Source: Cunninghamia lanceolata (Eukaryota; Streptophyta; Pinopsida; Cupressales; Cupressaceae). Taken from it: a stretch of 64,000 nucleotides of DNA. The translations under genes and the position numbers were made by a program. Positions 46,445 to 56,105 of the stretch are shown piece after piece. Under the pieces are notes generated by a model, which had not been told where the DNA came from, made no database searches, and saw nothing but the letters and a program-made list of their open reading frames with translations. The stretch covers positions 744,001-808,000 of the forward strand of contig BSBN01001198.1 of assembly GCA_027924645.1 (NCBI GenBank), given 5' to 3'. Each line of letters starts with the position of its first letter. The stretch's first letter is position 1.

Positions 46445-48397
46445 TGTTGCATATGTGTTCTCATTGATGTCACCAATGTGATGTTCAATGATAGATAGGA
46501 TTGATGTCACCAGTGCTGAAGGTTAGAAGTGAATGTGATAATGCTAGTAGTGGTATGATGTGATGATATGGTGTGCTGATCAGTGATGTTCAGAGAAGCA
46601 AAGTGATGAGTATATTTTGTAATAATCAGAGAAGAAGACAAAGGGATGATGATTAGAGATGGATCAAATAAGTTGTGAAGTAAAGGGTAATATGATGGAA
46701 GTCATGTACTATGTATACTGATTAGATCAGTATCATTTGTAAATGTTTGCACCCTATCTTCTGAAGTTCATTGACAAAGGTTGTGCTAACATGAAGATTC
46801 TTGTTTTGATGAAAAGGGTTATGATTGTTGTTCTATGATGTTGTGAATGAAGTCTCTGGTATGGTGAACATCATATTCATTATTTCCTAATGAAAAGCAT
46901 TGCTCAATAACTCTAAGGCATTGGACATTGCACTGAAGAAGCTTAGGAGAATGCTTCACATTCCTCTGCATTTGAAGGTATGGCTTTGTGGTTTGGAAGT
47001 TAGTCAAAGACAAGTGTGAAGTTTGTACGTTCCTAATTTTAGAGCTTGGAAGTGACTGCAGAAGATTCTAGAGATCTCAAAGTGAAGATAGTGTTATGTT
47101 TATGCAGTCAGAGAGGTTAGAGAAATGATCTACATTTCTCCGCAGTTGAAGTTGTGGTCATGTTGTTTGAAGGATGGTCAAATACAGATGAGAAGATTGA
47201 TAGATTCAAGTTTTAGATGATAATTTGTACAGTAGAGGTTCTCTAGAGTTAGTAGAGCAAAGACAAATCTTGTTGCTGATTAGGGTTGTTTGGAGGAGAA
47301 ACCAAAAGCCTCTGCATTTCACCGTAGTTCATCTTTTGGCATTGATGTTTGGTGTTCATGTCAGGTTTCAAGTGTTGAAGTGCACCACAAGTTGGTTTTT
47401 CAATGTTCTATCTCAAGAATGGATGTTCAGTGTTTGTAAGTGATGTCAGGTTCAATAGCTGTTTGTTTGACCAGAAATAAAACATATATTTTAGAGAAAG
47501 GAATGTTTGAGAAAGATTGTGGAAGTCTTATGTTGCTTCTGAGTGATCCTCATGATGCTAATTGGTCTCTCCGATACCGCTTTAGGTCTGGAGCTATTTT
47601 GTGGAAGAATAAGTGTTTGCTTGGCTGACTTCAAGTGTTTTGATGATCCTGTCGGATGGTTGGAAGTGTGTGCCAACTTTGAAGAATGTGTTAAGGAAGA
47701 ATAGGTCCTCACTTGGCTTGAACTGCATTGGATTTCTACATCTTTTGGATGTTGATTTGTTGTGGCCATTGTACGTTTCATGTTTACACATTTCATTTTG
47801 GTTGACATAGGAGAAAGATTTTGTAATTTATGGAAGGTATAAATAAGAGATCTTGTTTGGTGTGAAAAGCAAGAGGGTGTGATAGTGTGTGAGGATGTGT
47901 GTGTGAGTGTGGAAGTGAGTGTGTGTGCGAAGAGTGATGAAGGTAGCAGTGTTCATTGTGTAGAGGAAGTGAAGATTTGTGAGAGAGTGAAGTGTGTGTG
48001 GATGTTGCGGAGGTGTGTGATCAGTTAGATCTATTGAGTGTGATGTTCAAAGGTTGTAGCCTCATTCTGTAAGTGTTGTTGCATTGTATTTTAGGGAGTG
48101 TGTCCTCCCTTGGGTTGTAGCCCTAAAATTTGTTGTAATATGTTTTTATCATTATTTGTGAGGCTGGATTTGGATAGTAGATCTAAGCACCATGCTCACC
48201 ATGGTTTTTCCCTTCTTGGGTTTTCCATGTAAATCTGGTGTTGTGGTTGTGTGCTTCTGTGTTATGCTTTGAATTGCTTAATTTGCTTTATCATATGTTT
48301 AAGGTAGTAAGAAGATTTGGTTGGTAAAGTTAATTTGGAATAAGTTTTGGGATATCCTGATTCACCCCCCCTCTCAGTATATCATTGTGTTCTAACA
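46445..48397 (+). repeat. 3' LTR of element C (complete)
   Basis: Starts TGTTGCATATG after the polypurine tract and ends GTTCTAACA. 47835-48397 matches the truncated left LTR. Frames at 47225-47810 have no known domain. Confidence 0.9.
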
Positions 48398-48484
48398 AAG
48401 GTAAGGAAAAGGAGAAATTGATGGAAAAAGACTTACAAAAACCCTAGTTGTAAACTTACGAATACTAACTCGAGTTTCAAAGAT

Positions 48485-48842
48485 AAAAGAAATATGGGCA
48501 GAGTGATAGAATAGAAGCTATATAAAATTTTACATAGAATAATATGCTTCTTATTCTCTTATTCATTAATACATGATATATATATAGGATTTCACATCCT
48601 ATATTATAGGAGGGTTGTTCCACCCTCTATAACCACTCTATATTTATGAGTTGTTATAACAACTCAATACAAACAAATATTCATACAACCACTATATTAA
48701 CCTATACATGAAATTCTAACAAACACACTATAATATTAAGTTGTCTCTCAACAACTTAACATTAACATACAAACCTTATTATTTTATGCATCATTATTAT
48801 ATGCAATAATCCTAACACCTATGTGAACACTAATTCCCAACA
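48485..48842 (-). repeat. 3' LTR of element G
   Basis: Matches 51271-51644; differences include a 15-base insertion in the right copy near 51596. Confidence 0.95.
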
Positions 48843-48920
48843 CCCCCTTAGTGTGAACATGGGGTGAAAGAACATCACAATACTTGATGACCACACACAA
48901 TAGCTCACCAAACAATATAA

Positions 48921-49262
48921 GAGTAGGGACATACACATCTACTCATGTCAAGCAATAGTGGAACTAGCCTCACTATGCTTAGTGTACTTTCATCCAAGGA
49001 TAGGGAATAACACATCTATCCAAGGTCTTATGTCAGGTTTGGATAGGGACAAACACATCTATCCAACATCAGTCATGAACATGGACACACATCTACTCAC
49101 AACAATTATGATTGGGGACAAACACATCCAATCATAATGACCAACTCCTGTGACTAGGGACAAACACTTCCAATCACTTACATCATCATGTGAATGGGGA
49201 TAAACACATCCATTCAAAAACAACCAAGAAATGTGATTGGGGACATACACATCCAACCACAT
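48921..49262. repeat. Array of hairpins with a constant 12-base loop and varying stems
   Basis: Seven units share the loop GGACAWACACAT (with small changes) between different complementary arms. They are 48921-48944 (GAGTAG/CTACTC), 48998-49021 and 49041-49064 (GGATAG/CTATCC), 49105-49138 (ATTATGATTGG and its complement, 11 bp), 49150-49177 (6 of 8 pairs), 49191-49216 (TGAATGG/CCATTCA) and 49231-49262 (9 of 10 pairs). A decayed eighth unit lies near 49075-49100. Spacing is 18-55 bases. Confidence 0.93.
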
Positions 49263-49771
49263 AAAATATTGAACACCAAGCTCTCATTGTCGCGTATGCA
49301 ACCATCACTATAGATCATTGCCACTCTGATCACAAATGATATGAGATAGTTGTCGCTGCCACCTGGAAACCAATCTTGGCTTTAGTCAATTTGGCATGTA
49401 AATAGTTTTGTCACTAATACAATTTTACGGCCTTGTCGCTAGTGACTAATGAGAGGTCGCTGAGTATCCTCCAACCTCCTATGCCTCCATCCTCTAGTAA
49501 GTTTGTTACTTAGCAGATTTGGTTTTGAATCTCAATTTTACAATGCCCCCCCTTAATATGGACTTTATACAATAAATGAGGAGTGTCAGGTACCACCGAA
49601 CATGCACTCCAAAATACCATCAATTATAAATATATATTTTCTATAAAATATACACACAAAAGGTCTATATATGCTTTACTTCTCTAATTCAACACCTCTA
49701 TTTGTAATACATACTTCATCTTCTATTTTAAATAAATATAGTTACCTTTTCTCATCTATATACATTATCTT
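49263..49771. other. Non-coding part of element G
   Basis: No ORF. Contains gttgtcgctgcc and ggtcgctgag near 49340-49460 and an AT-rich stretch 49620-49770; nothing else recognised. Confidence 0.4.
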
Positions 49772-50299
49772 CTACCTCCAATAGGCAACTATAATCAATG
49801 ATTGTAAAGTCCAAGTCGATGTGGAAACATTGTCTTTCTTCCTCTCGATTTGCATAGCTAGGACAAACACACAATGTGTCAATATTAGCACTTGAGCCAT
49901 GTACCCCTCAATGGTATGAACCAAATATAAGTAACTTTGCATTAATTTAGACCATGAATTCACTTCTTGAGGGTGGAGAATCTGATGTACTCCAGGTTCT
50001 ATCTTCTTGGCCTTAACCACATCACCAACACAAAGCTTCTGCAAGGACTTGGTCATTTCCACATTGAGTTTCTCGTCCCAACTGAGAATATCAAGCTCTT
50101 GCTGCACTTTTCTCAGAATGTCATGGTTTTGCAATAGCGATACCAGTACCCACTCCATCGTAGCAACAAACGGATCTTTACCTATAGTTACCATTCCAAT
50201 GGTTGTTACTAGAATGAAAGTAGCAATGAGGGGAGACACTTTGTCCATCAAGAAAGCAGGAAGCCTCACATTAGGTAATGTGTGATGCCAGAAATGCAA
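49772..50299 (-). pseudogene. Cytochrome P450-like fragment carried in element G
   Basis: 176 codons on the element's sense strand. Residues 31-70 (about 50209-50089) read VTTIGMVTIGKDPFVATMEW then VLVSLLQNHDILRKVQQELD, matching the I-helix to J-helix of plant P450s (consensus AG-x-D-T...EW...L..NP.IL.KVQ.ELD). The oxygen-binding Thr is Pro and the Ala is Ile, so activity would be lost. After residue 85 the similarity fades, and the ExxR and heme-Cys motifs are not seen. P450s are heme mono-oxygenases on the endoplasmic reticulum. The fragment appears captured by the element. Confidence 0.55.
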
Positions 50300-50489
50300 C
50301 AGAGAAGCCTATATGCAAACGACTGAGCTCCTTCGCCTTCACACGTAGTTATCGTAATTATGCATAAAAGCAAACCCAATAGGATCACGCATCATTCTAT
50401 CTCCCAAATTACAAATCTTCCAAACCCATTTGAGATTTGAAATTATGATATCCAAATTACAATATGGGTAGAGCAAAGTGTTGAGACAT

Positions 50490-50560
50490 GGACCAGCTAG
50501 GACTCAAACCTAGGACCTTCCATACGCTGTTGGAGTGCTTTACCACTGAGCTACTGGCCC
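50490..50560 (-). other. tRNA cloverleaf-like sequence in the left LTR of element H
   Basis: On the minus strand the acceptor arms GGGCCAG and CTGGTCC pair over 7 bp (one G-U). The A box TAGCTCAGTGGTAAAGC (50537-50553) and B box GGTTTGAGTCC (50500-50510) sit at tRNA-like spacing. The T arm CTAGG-TTTGAGT-CCTAG is complete. The D stem is weak in this copy and the anticodon arm irregular, so it is not a functional tRNA gene. Confidence 0.8.
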
Positions 50561-50688
50561 CTCTTGGACCAGTCCATCGTCAGTCCGGGTGTGGCTTATT
50601 TCCAACACCAACACCCCCCCTTAAGCCACACTTCTCTTGTGCTTGGGGCTCCTAGCCTGGGCTTGGCTCTGATACCATGCTGAGACAT

Positions 50689-50759
50689 AGACTAGCTAGG
50701 ACTCTAACCTAGGACCTTCCATATGCTACTGGAGTGCTCTACCACTGAGCTACTGGCCC
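50689..50759 (-). other. tRNA cloverleaf-like sequence in the right LTR of element H
   Basis: Same structure as in the left LTR. Here the D arm is complete (GCTC-AGTGGTA-GAGC), the T arm is CTAGG-TTAGAGT-CCTAG, and the 3' acceptor arm has two changes (CTAGTCT). Confidence 0.8.
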
Positions 50760-50817
50760 CTCTTGGACCAGTCCATTGTCGGTCCTGGTGTGGCTTATTT
50801 CCAACACCAACACAAAG

Positions 50818-51258
50818 CAGTGGCAATGTAATTGTGGGATTCTCCAATGTTGAGCATGCCTGAATTGCGGAATAAGCAGGAGCCATAGTGGTAGGCACCA
50901 TTGGTGTTAAAAGAATGAGCAATCCATGGCTGGTCCGCAAGATCAAGAAGTCTGTTGGTATTACTATCATATCACACACTCGAATCAGGCATTTTGTCAA
51001 GGCGCAGTTTCTGGAGGCCTTGGATTTTATCAATGAGAGTGAGATTTTAAGCCCTGCAAATGATAGGTATTTTATCAACAAGTAGAATACCCCAATCGAT
51101 CCATATCCTGAATTCTTCATCATCTTCTCTAAATACACCAGTAATTACACAAAACAACAATCTATCTACTCTCTTACACTAATCCTAATCTACATAGGAT
51201 TACCACTCATCTCTCTTATGTTTCGGGTCCTCTCGTGAGAGAGTTAAGCCCAATGGGG
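50818..51258 (-). other. 5' internal region of element G
   Basis: An open frame at 51138-50704 runs through the TRIM and is not trustworthy as a unit. An alternative frame contains LADQPWIAHSFNTNGAYHYG, which could be a further captured coding piece, but I do not recognise a family. Confidence 0.35.
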
Positions 51259-51270
51259 CTCTGATACCAT
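51259..51270 (-). promoter_or_regulatory. Primer-binding site of element G (initiator Met tRNA)
   Basis: Plus strand gctctgataccat ending at the LTR start; minus strand TGGTATCAGAGC. Confidence 0.93.
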
Positions 51271-51644
51271 AAAAGAAATATGGGCAGAGTGATAGAATAG
51301 AAGCTATATAAAATTTTACACAGAATAATATGCTTCTTATTCTCTTATTCATTAATACATTACATATATATAGGATTTTCACATCCTATATTACAGGAGG
51401 GTTGTTCCACCCCCTATAACTACTCCTCTATATTTATGAGTTGTTATAACAACTCAATACAAATAAATATTCATACAACCACTATATTAACCTATACATG
51501 AAATTCTAAGAAACACACTATAATATTAAGTTGTCTCTAAACAACTTAACATTAATGTACACACCTTATTATTTTATGCATCATTATTATATGCATCCTA
51601 TGATGCAATATTCCTAACACCTATGTGAACACTAATTCCCAACA
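51271..51644 (-). repeat. 5' LTR of element G
   Basis: Direct repeat of the left LTR. A TATA-like run, CCTATATATATG on the minus strand (51364-51375), is a plausible core promoter; the same run exists in the other LTR at about 48570. Confidence 0.93.
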
Positions 51645-51649
51645 AAGAT

Positions 51650-52548
51650 TTATTTAAAACCAACAAAACATATCACAAAATTGAAAACTACATTCCTAGA
51701 TTTATATGATAGGTTTTCACAACAAAATATATGATACTGTGACAATAATAGAAGAACAACACATGAATATCATCATACAAAGAGATGGGTTTGCATGAAC
51801 AACATTTAAATTGGATATTAAGATTATAATTGCATTTTCATACACATATTGCATAGTATGTAAATGCTCCAATAGATAATCAATAGTTCACACAATGACA
51901 TGAAGAGATTACTAATTTAACATATGAAAACTCAGTAATCATAATACAAAAAGCAACTAGAACATAAGAATTAAATGCTTTCTCTATTATTTCCTTGAAG
52001 TTACACAACTTCAGAAACCTTTTTGTATAAAGCATGGAACTAGAAAACCCTCTATTTTCCCTAGTTCTGCTAAAACAACAAAAAGGATTGTAAGAATGGA
52101 ACCCCCATTTACATTTGAAAGCATTGCATTTATTGCCTCTCAGCCCATAACCGATTTGTAACTACTTCCTAACTATTTCATAAATACCTTTTTGAAATAC
52201 AATAAAATAATAAATCTTCTTTTTGGTTATGTTTTACATAACTTTTCTAGAAATAAGGTTCATTTTCTAACTTTTAGTTACAATAAGTGACATAAGTCAC
52301 TTTTGTATCTAGAAACTTGTAACTTTTGAGTTACGGGCTTCACTAAGATACCTTCCATATCCGTCTGCTCCATTTTTGAAGTCAAATCTTGCTGGATCTT
52401 GACAATTCTTCTGAATACCTGTGAATCATTATAACAAATTTCTATTGTTTCTAAAGCCATGATTTGTGGGATTCCAAAAAGTCAGACGATAGCTAAATCA
52501 TGTAATGATCCAGTTCATGTACTTAAGGCAATAAGTAGCATGAAAGTG
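51650..52548. other. 3' flank of terpene synthase copy 2
   Basis: AT-rich, no recognised gene. The 60-codon minus frame at 52278-52460 has no clear match to the terpene synthase C-terminus, though its position would fit a last exon or 3' region. Confidence 0.4.
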
Positions 52549-53610
52549 TCAAGAAAATCTTGCTGAATTGAGAAGTAAATTTTTAAAGCATCTTGGCACT
52601 TGAGTAAACTTGAACAATTCTTGGTTCAATTCAATAAGGCCATCTTCAATGGCACCATAAGCATGGTCTAAAGTTGCTTCTTCTGAGATCTTAGGATTTT
52701 CCTTCATATAACAATCTATTGTAGAAGCGAGCTCATCACATTCTCTTTCAACCATGAATGTTTTGGTATCATTGACTAGCCTTATGGTTAGGCACATGAG
52801 ATGGAGAGGTTTTGATCTCTCATCAATTTGACATAAATTATTATCAATAATAACTTCTCCCTTTAAATGGATGGAAGTGAGAATAGTTGTACCAAAACCT
52901 ACTAAAACTTTAGACAGATCTATGTACTCATCCCATTGAGGTACAAACTTATGTTTGGACCATTCTGCTTCTTTGGTGAAGGCTTCAAGTTGAACCTTCC
53001 ACAATTTTTTAAAAGTATTTAAGCATGTCATGCCATTGCACTTTACAAGCTTTCTATGCTAACTCATTGACTATATTGTATAGTCAAAGGAAGCATATTT
53101 TTATGTTCTCAAGCATGTGATCTAGTATATTTAAATCCCACCTTTTAAATGCTTCATTGAATAATATAATTTCTTCAGAAAGAGCTATATTTATCATATA
53201 GGTCATCCAAAACTACAAGAAGATAACCAACTTTTGTAAAGGCAATTCTATAGTCACTATATTCAGGTTCAAACATGCCAGCTGCCACCATGAAACATAT
53301 CTCTCGAGTGAATTTCAACTTCTTAAAACCAGAATCTATCCACCAAAGTTGTTGAAGCTCTTTTGGTGTATGGAATGCATTGTATTGAAGTCCAATTTAG
53401 CCAGCTCAAGATACTTGTCATTATTCATAAATGGTAACCTATAAAGTGTCTTCGCTAACCGAGTTTATTTGCAAGCTAGAAACCTTCGATATAAGATCTT
53501 GCCTCTAATCTGGGTAAATTCTAATGGAATACATATTTCAATACGTAGTCCACCTAAAACTTTCATCGAAAGCTCTAGCAACATATCTTTTGAGAGCTCA
53601 AGAATGCTTT
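52549..53610 (-). pseudogene. Terpene synthase (TPS-d like) pseudogene, copy 2
   Basis: Four consecutive pieces in the right order, reading leftward. These are LEARSYI-type sequence (53485-53515); [19 protein letters not shown] to EPEYSDYRIAFTKVG and the metal box DDLYDKY (53187-53207); LFNEAFKRWDLNILDHMLE (53100-53165); then a 160-codon open frame (53031-52549) with WKVQLEAFTKEAEWSKHKF, WDEYIDLS, RLVNDTKTFMVERE and CYMKENPKISEE. The second metal site NDxxTxxxE (52747-52773) is intact, as is DDxxD. Frameshifts and stops near 53040-53180 kill the gene. The family makes diterpene or related resin precursors in conifers. Confidence 0.9.
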
Positions 53611-54090
53611 GTTTCACAAAGATTTCGTAGGTGACTTTCTGTGAATGTTTTTGCTTCTTTTATTATCGCTTTATGGGTTTCCATACCATTTTCAAAAGTT
53701 ACAATATTGGTATATGCCATGAGGATGTTGGTAAGGGTTGCATTTGTTTGAAAGTTCTTTTTAAAGCATCTTCAACAAATTCATTTTGTAGGCAACCTAC
53801 AACCATTACATTCCATTTAATGGAATCTGTTTGAGGCAAACTTCCAAACAGTATGCCCTGTGTCTATACTTCCACGGTTTCCAGGCATGTTTAACAGAGC
53901 ATTACCAACTATAATATGTGGCGACGACGTCATTCATTTAGGTTTTTATGGATATCCTTACACTTTCCTAAAGTTCTCATTCATCCACAGGCAGAGAGGA
54001 TGCTAGCAAAGATTGTAGAATCATGGCTTTACACCTACGAATTGTATTTGGTTGAAGGATTTGTAATGCCTTTTCAACAAAGATGACAAA
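53611..54090 (-). pseudogene. PPR-repeat-like sequence joined to terpene synthase, copy 2
   Basis: Counterpart of 6571-7060, more decayed. Minus-strand pieces such as DIHKNLNE (about 53930-53955), AMILQSLLASSLPVDE (about 53970-54020) and ALQILQPNTI (about 54040-54070) resemble the ...KPN-TFASILPACA... and EIHK blocks of PPR repeats. Confidence 0.5.
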
Positions 54091-55453
54091 GAATTCATTT
54101 GAGAGGATACTTCCTTCCACCACTGGATGCACCTTTGGAATAGATGGAATTAAAACTTAGCCAAAATAACAATCTGTTCATGGAAGCTTTTCTTTAATAT
54201 CTTAGTGATGTAAGAGTTATTTCAAATGAATGGGGACGACTTTCATGAGACATGGAGGTAGTTGAGATGCATCTCACAAGTTAGCCGAATCCACGACTCA
54301 TCAAGTTCCCTTTAAATATTAAAAATTAGTTAAAACTTCTCTTTTAATTGGCCGAAACAAGTTAACCAAATCCACAAGTCAAAATAACTAACTCATTTCA
54401 CAAGTTAAAATAATTGACATTTTGTACTCCTAGTTAAAATAATTGACATTTTGTACTCCTATTTTGCATGTGATTTTTAACTTGTGGAAATTTCTGTGTT
54501 ACTCATGGGCATTTTGAAGACTCCTCACAACTTAGGAATTTTTGAAAGTTAGAAATTTTAATAGACTAGTGACCTTTAAAACACTTTGCTTTATTCACAA
54601 CCTTCATTCTCAGAACTCGTGCATTTTCAAAACCTCCATCGACATTTAAATCTTTGTATTGACCTTTGGAATGCAACTTTGAATTAATAACCTCTCGGAA
54701 TAAACATTTTATGCTTTTTGCAATCACTCATCAATTTTAAGGTGATTTCTCCAATGATGTGATGACCTTCTCTGACAATGATTAACAACTTATGGTTTTT
54801 TTATAACTTGAAAATGTCTAACATTACTTCAGGAAATTTTATAATGACAATCTAATTGACAACAGTGCAAGCACGAAAAAGGTGAAAGATGCATAACTTT
54901 TGACTAAGATAGTATTTTCTCCTAAACTCTTACCACGTCAATAATGACATAATAAACCTCCCTGCCAAACGGTTTTGCTTCAGCTCCTATAAAACTCTTG
55001 TTTTAATTGTTTTTGTAAACTGGCAACAGAAAGTCAAAAGATTAATTTCTCCCAAACCGTAAGACGTATGGATTTAAAATTTCCATATTAGGTGAAATAC
55101 AGTCACAGATACCCTATAAAAAGGATTTGTTCCCATTACTCACGGATTTGAAGATTTAATTTTTTCTACAAAGCTTGATGAATTGTACAAAGCCTTTGGG
55201 ATTTTAATTGAAATGATGGATGATTCTCCTTTGAACTAATGTACCTGTACTAGTTTCAATGCAAGGAAATGACATAGATGAGTTTGAATGCAACATTTCA
55301 ACAATGGGTGAGTATGCCAATGAATGTGAGAAACATGCGATGCTATCGATTTGTGACCAAAAGGCGGCTTAACAAAGGCATTTTGATACATGAAGGCGCT
55401 TGTCGTTTTGACACAAAAAGTTTAAACTTGGTGTTCTCAAAATGAGGTCAACA
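54091..55453. other. Non-coding remainder of duplicated unit 2
   Basis: Matches 7061-8316 by eye at roughly 88-90 percent. It includes a local 30-base tandem duplication (taattgacattttgtactcct, 54408-54460) absent from copy 1. Homology ends where element F begins. Confidence 0.65.
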
Positions 55454-56105
55454 ATGAGTTAATTGATTGCATGGATAATTAAATTGATTTGATTTTCATA
55501 AACATAATCACTTTTTATATTTAATGAATTGATTGATAAAAATAAGTATTTGAAGAATAAGTTAACTCAAATTGTGATTTGTTTTTTTTACATGTAGATG
55601 GATAGAGAAAAAAATTAAATAAATAAATTATTTAATTTGTGTGCATGAGAAGATATTATTAGATTTAAACAAACAAATTTATTTAATTCATGTGCATGAT
55701 GAGAGAAATAGAAGATAAATAAAATATTTATTTTATTTATTTTGTGAGGAAAATAGCAAAGATAATAAATAAATTATGTTAATTTATTTAATTGTAGAGG
55801 AAATGTTATCTAATTAAATAATTAAAAATTATTCATTTATTTTATTGTGGATCAGAAGAATAAAATAAATGAATTAATTAAATAATAGAAGTTATTTAAT
55901 TAATATGAAATTCAGTATTGAAATGGATAAATTAATTAAATAATTAAAATTATTTAATTAATGTGGATTAGAAGAATAACATTGATGAAATGTTAGATTT
56001 AATTAAATAATTAGAAATTATTTAATTAATGATGGAAGGGGAATTAATGAGAAAATGATGTGAATGGTGATACGGGAATGCATTAGTTATTTTTAGGTGT
56101 CTACA
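55454..56105 (-). repeat. 3' LTR of element F, probably truncated, with A/T palindrome array
   Basis: Seven successive A/T palindromes lie between 55610 and 56030, such as ttaattaaataatt/aattatttaattaa, each followed by short unique words (gaagaa, gtgga). The LTR ends ttaggtgtctaca. Confidence 0.7.

Larger units (their letters stand above)
22237..48397 (+). mobile_element. Element C: Ty1/copia retrotransposon, 5' truncated, split by element D
   Basis: Plus-strand order is partial LTR, initiator Met primer-binding site, gag, zinc knuckles, protease, GAG-pre-integrase, integrase, then (after the 18.6 kb element D) the integrase end, reverse transcriptase, RNase H, polypurine tract and a complete 1953-base LTR. 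Integrase before reverse transcriptase defines Ty1/copia. All coding parts carry stops. The left LTR lacks its first 1390 bases, so no target duplication can be tested. Confidence 0.93.
50474..50817 (-). mobile_element. Element H: 334 bp TRIM with tRNA-like LTRs (with target duplications)
   Basis: LTRs of 135 bases (50479-50613, 50678-50812) flank 64 internal bases. The initiator Met primer-binding site is at 50666-50677, one base or less from the right LTR, and a polypurine run (cccccccttaa on the plus strand, 50614-50624) is next to the left LTR. CAAAG duplications lie at 50474-50478 and 50813-50817. It is on the minus strand, with LTR start TGTTGGTGTTGG and ends CA. It is too small to code for anything. 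Confidence 0.95.
48485..51644 (-). mobile_element. Element G: small non-autonomous LTR retrotransposon
   Basis: LTRs 48485-48842 and 51271-51644 are flanked by AAGAT duplications (48480-48484, 51645-51649). The initiator Met primer-binding site (51259-51270) lies against the right LTR and a short polypurine tract (48843-48850) against the left, so it is on the minus strand. On that strand the LTR starts TGTTGGGAATTAG but ends TTTT instead of CA. No gag or pol is present. The internal 2.4 kb holds a hairpin array, a P450-like fragment and the TRIM element H. Confidence 0.92.

Noticed and set aside
50490..50759. Two functional tRNA genes
   Set aside because: Anticodon arms are irregular and both copies lie inside TRIM LTRs with perfect element borders.
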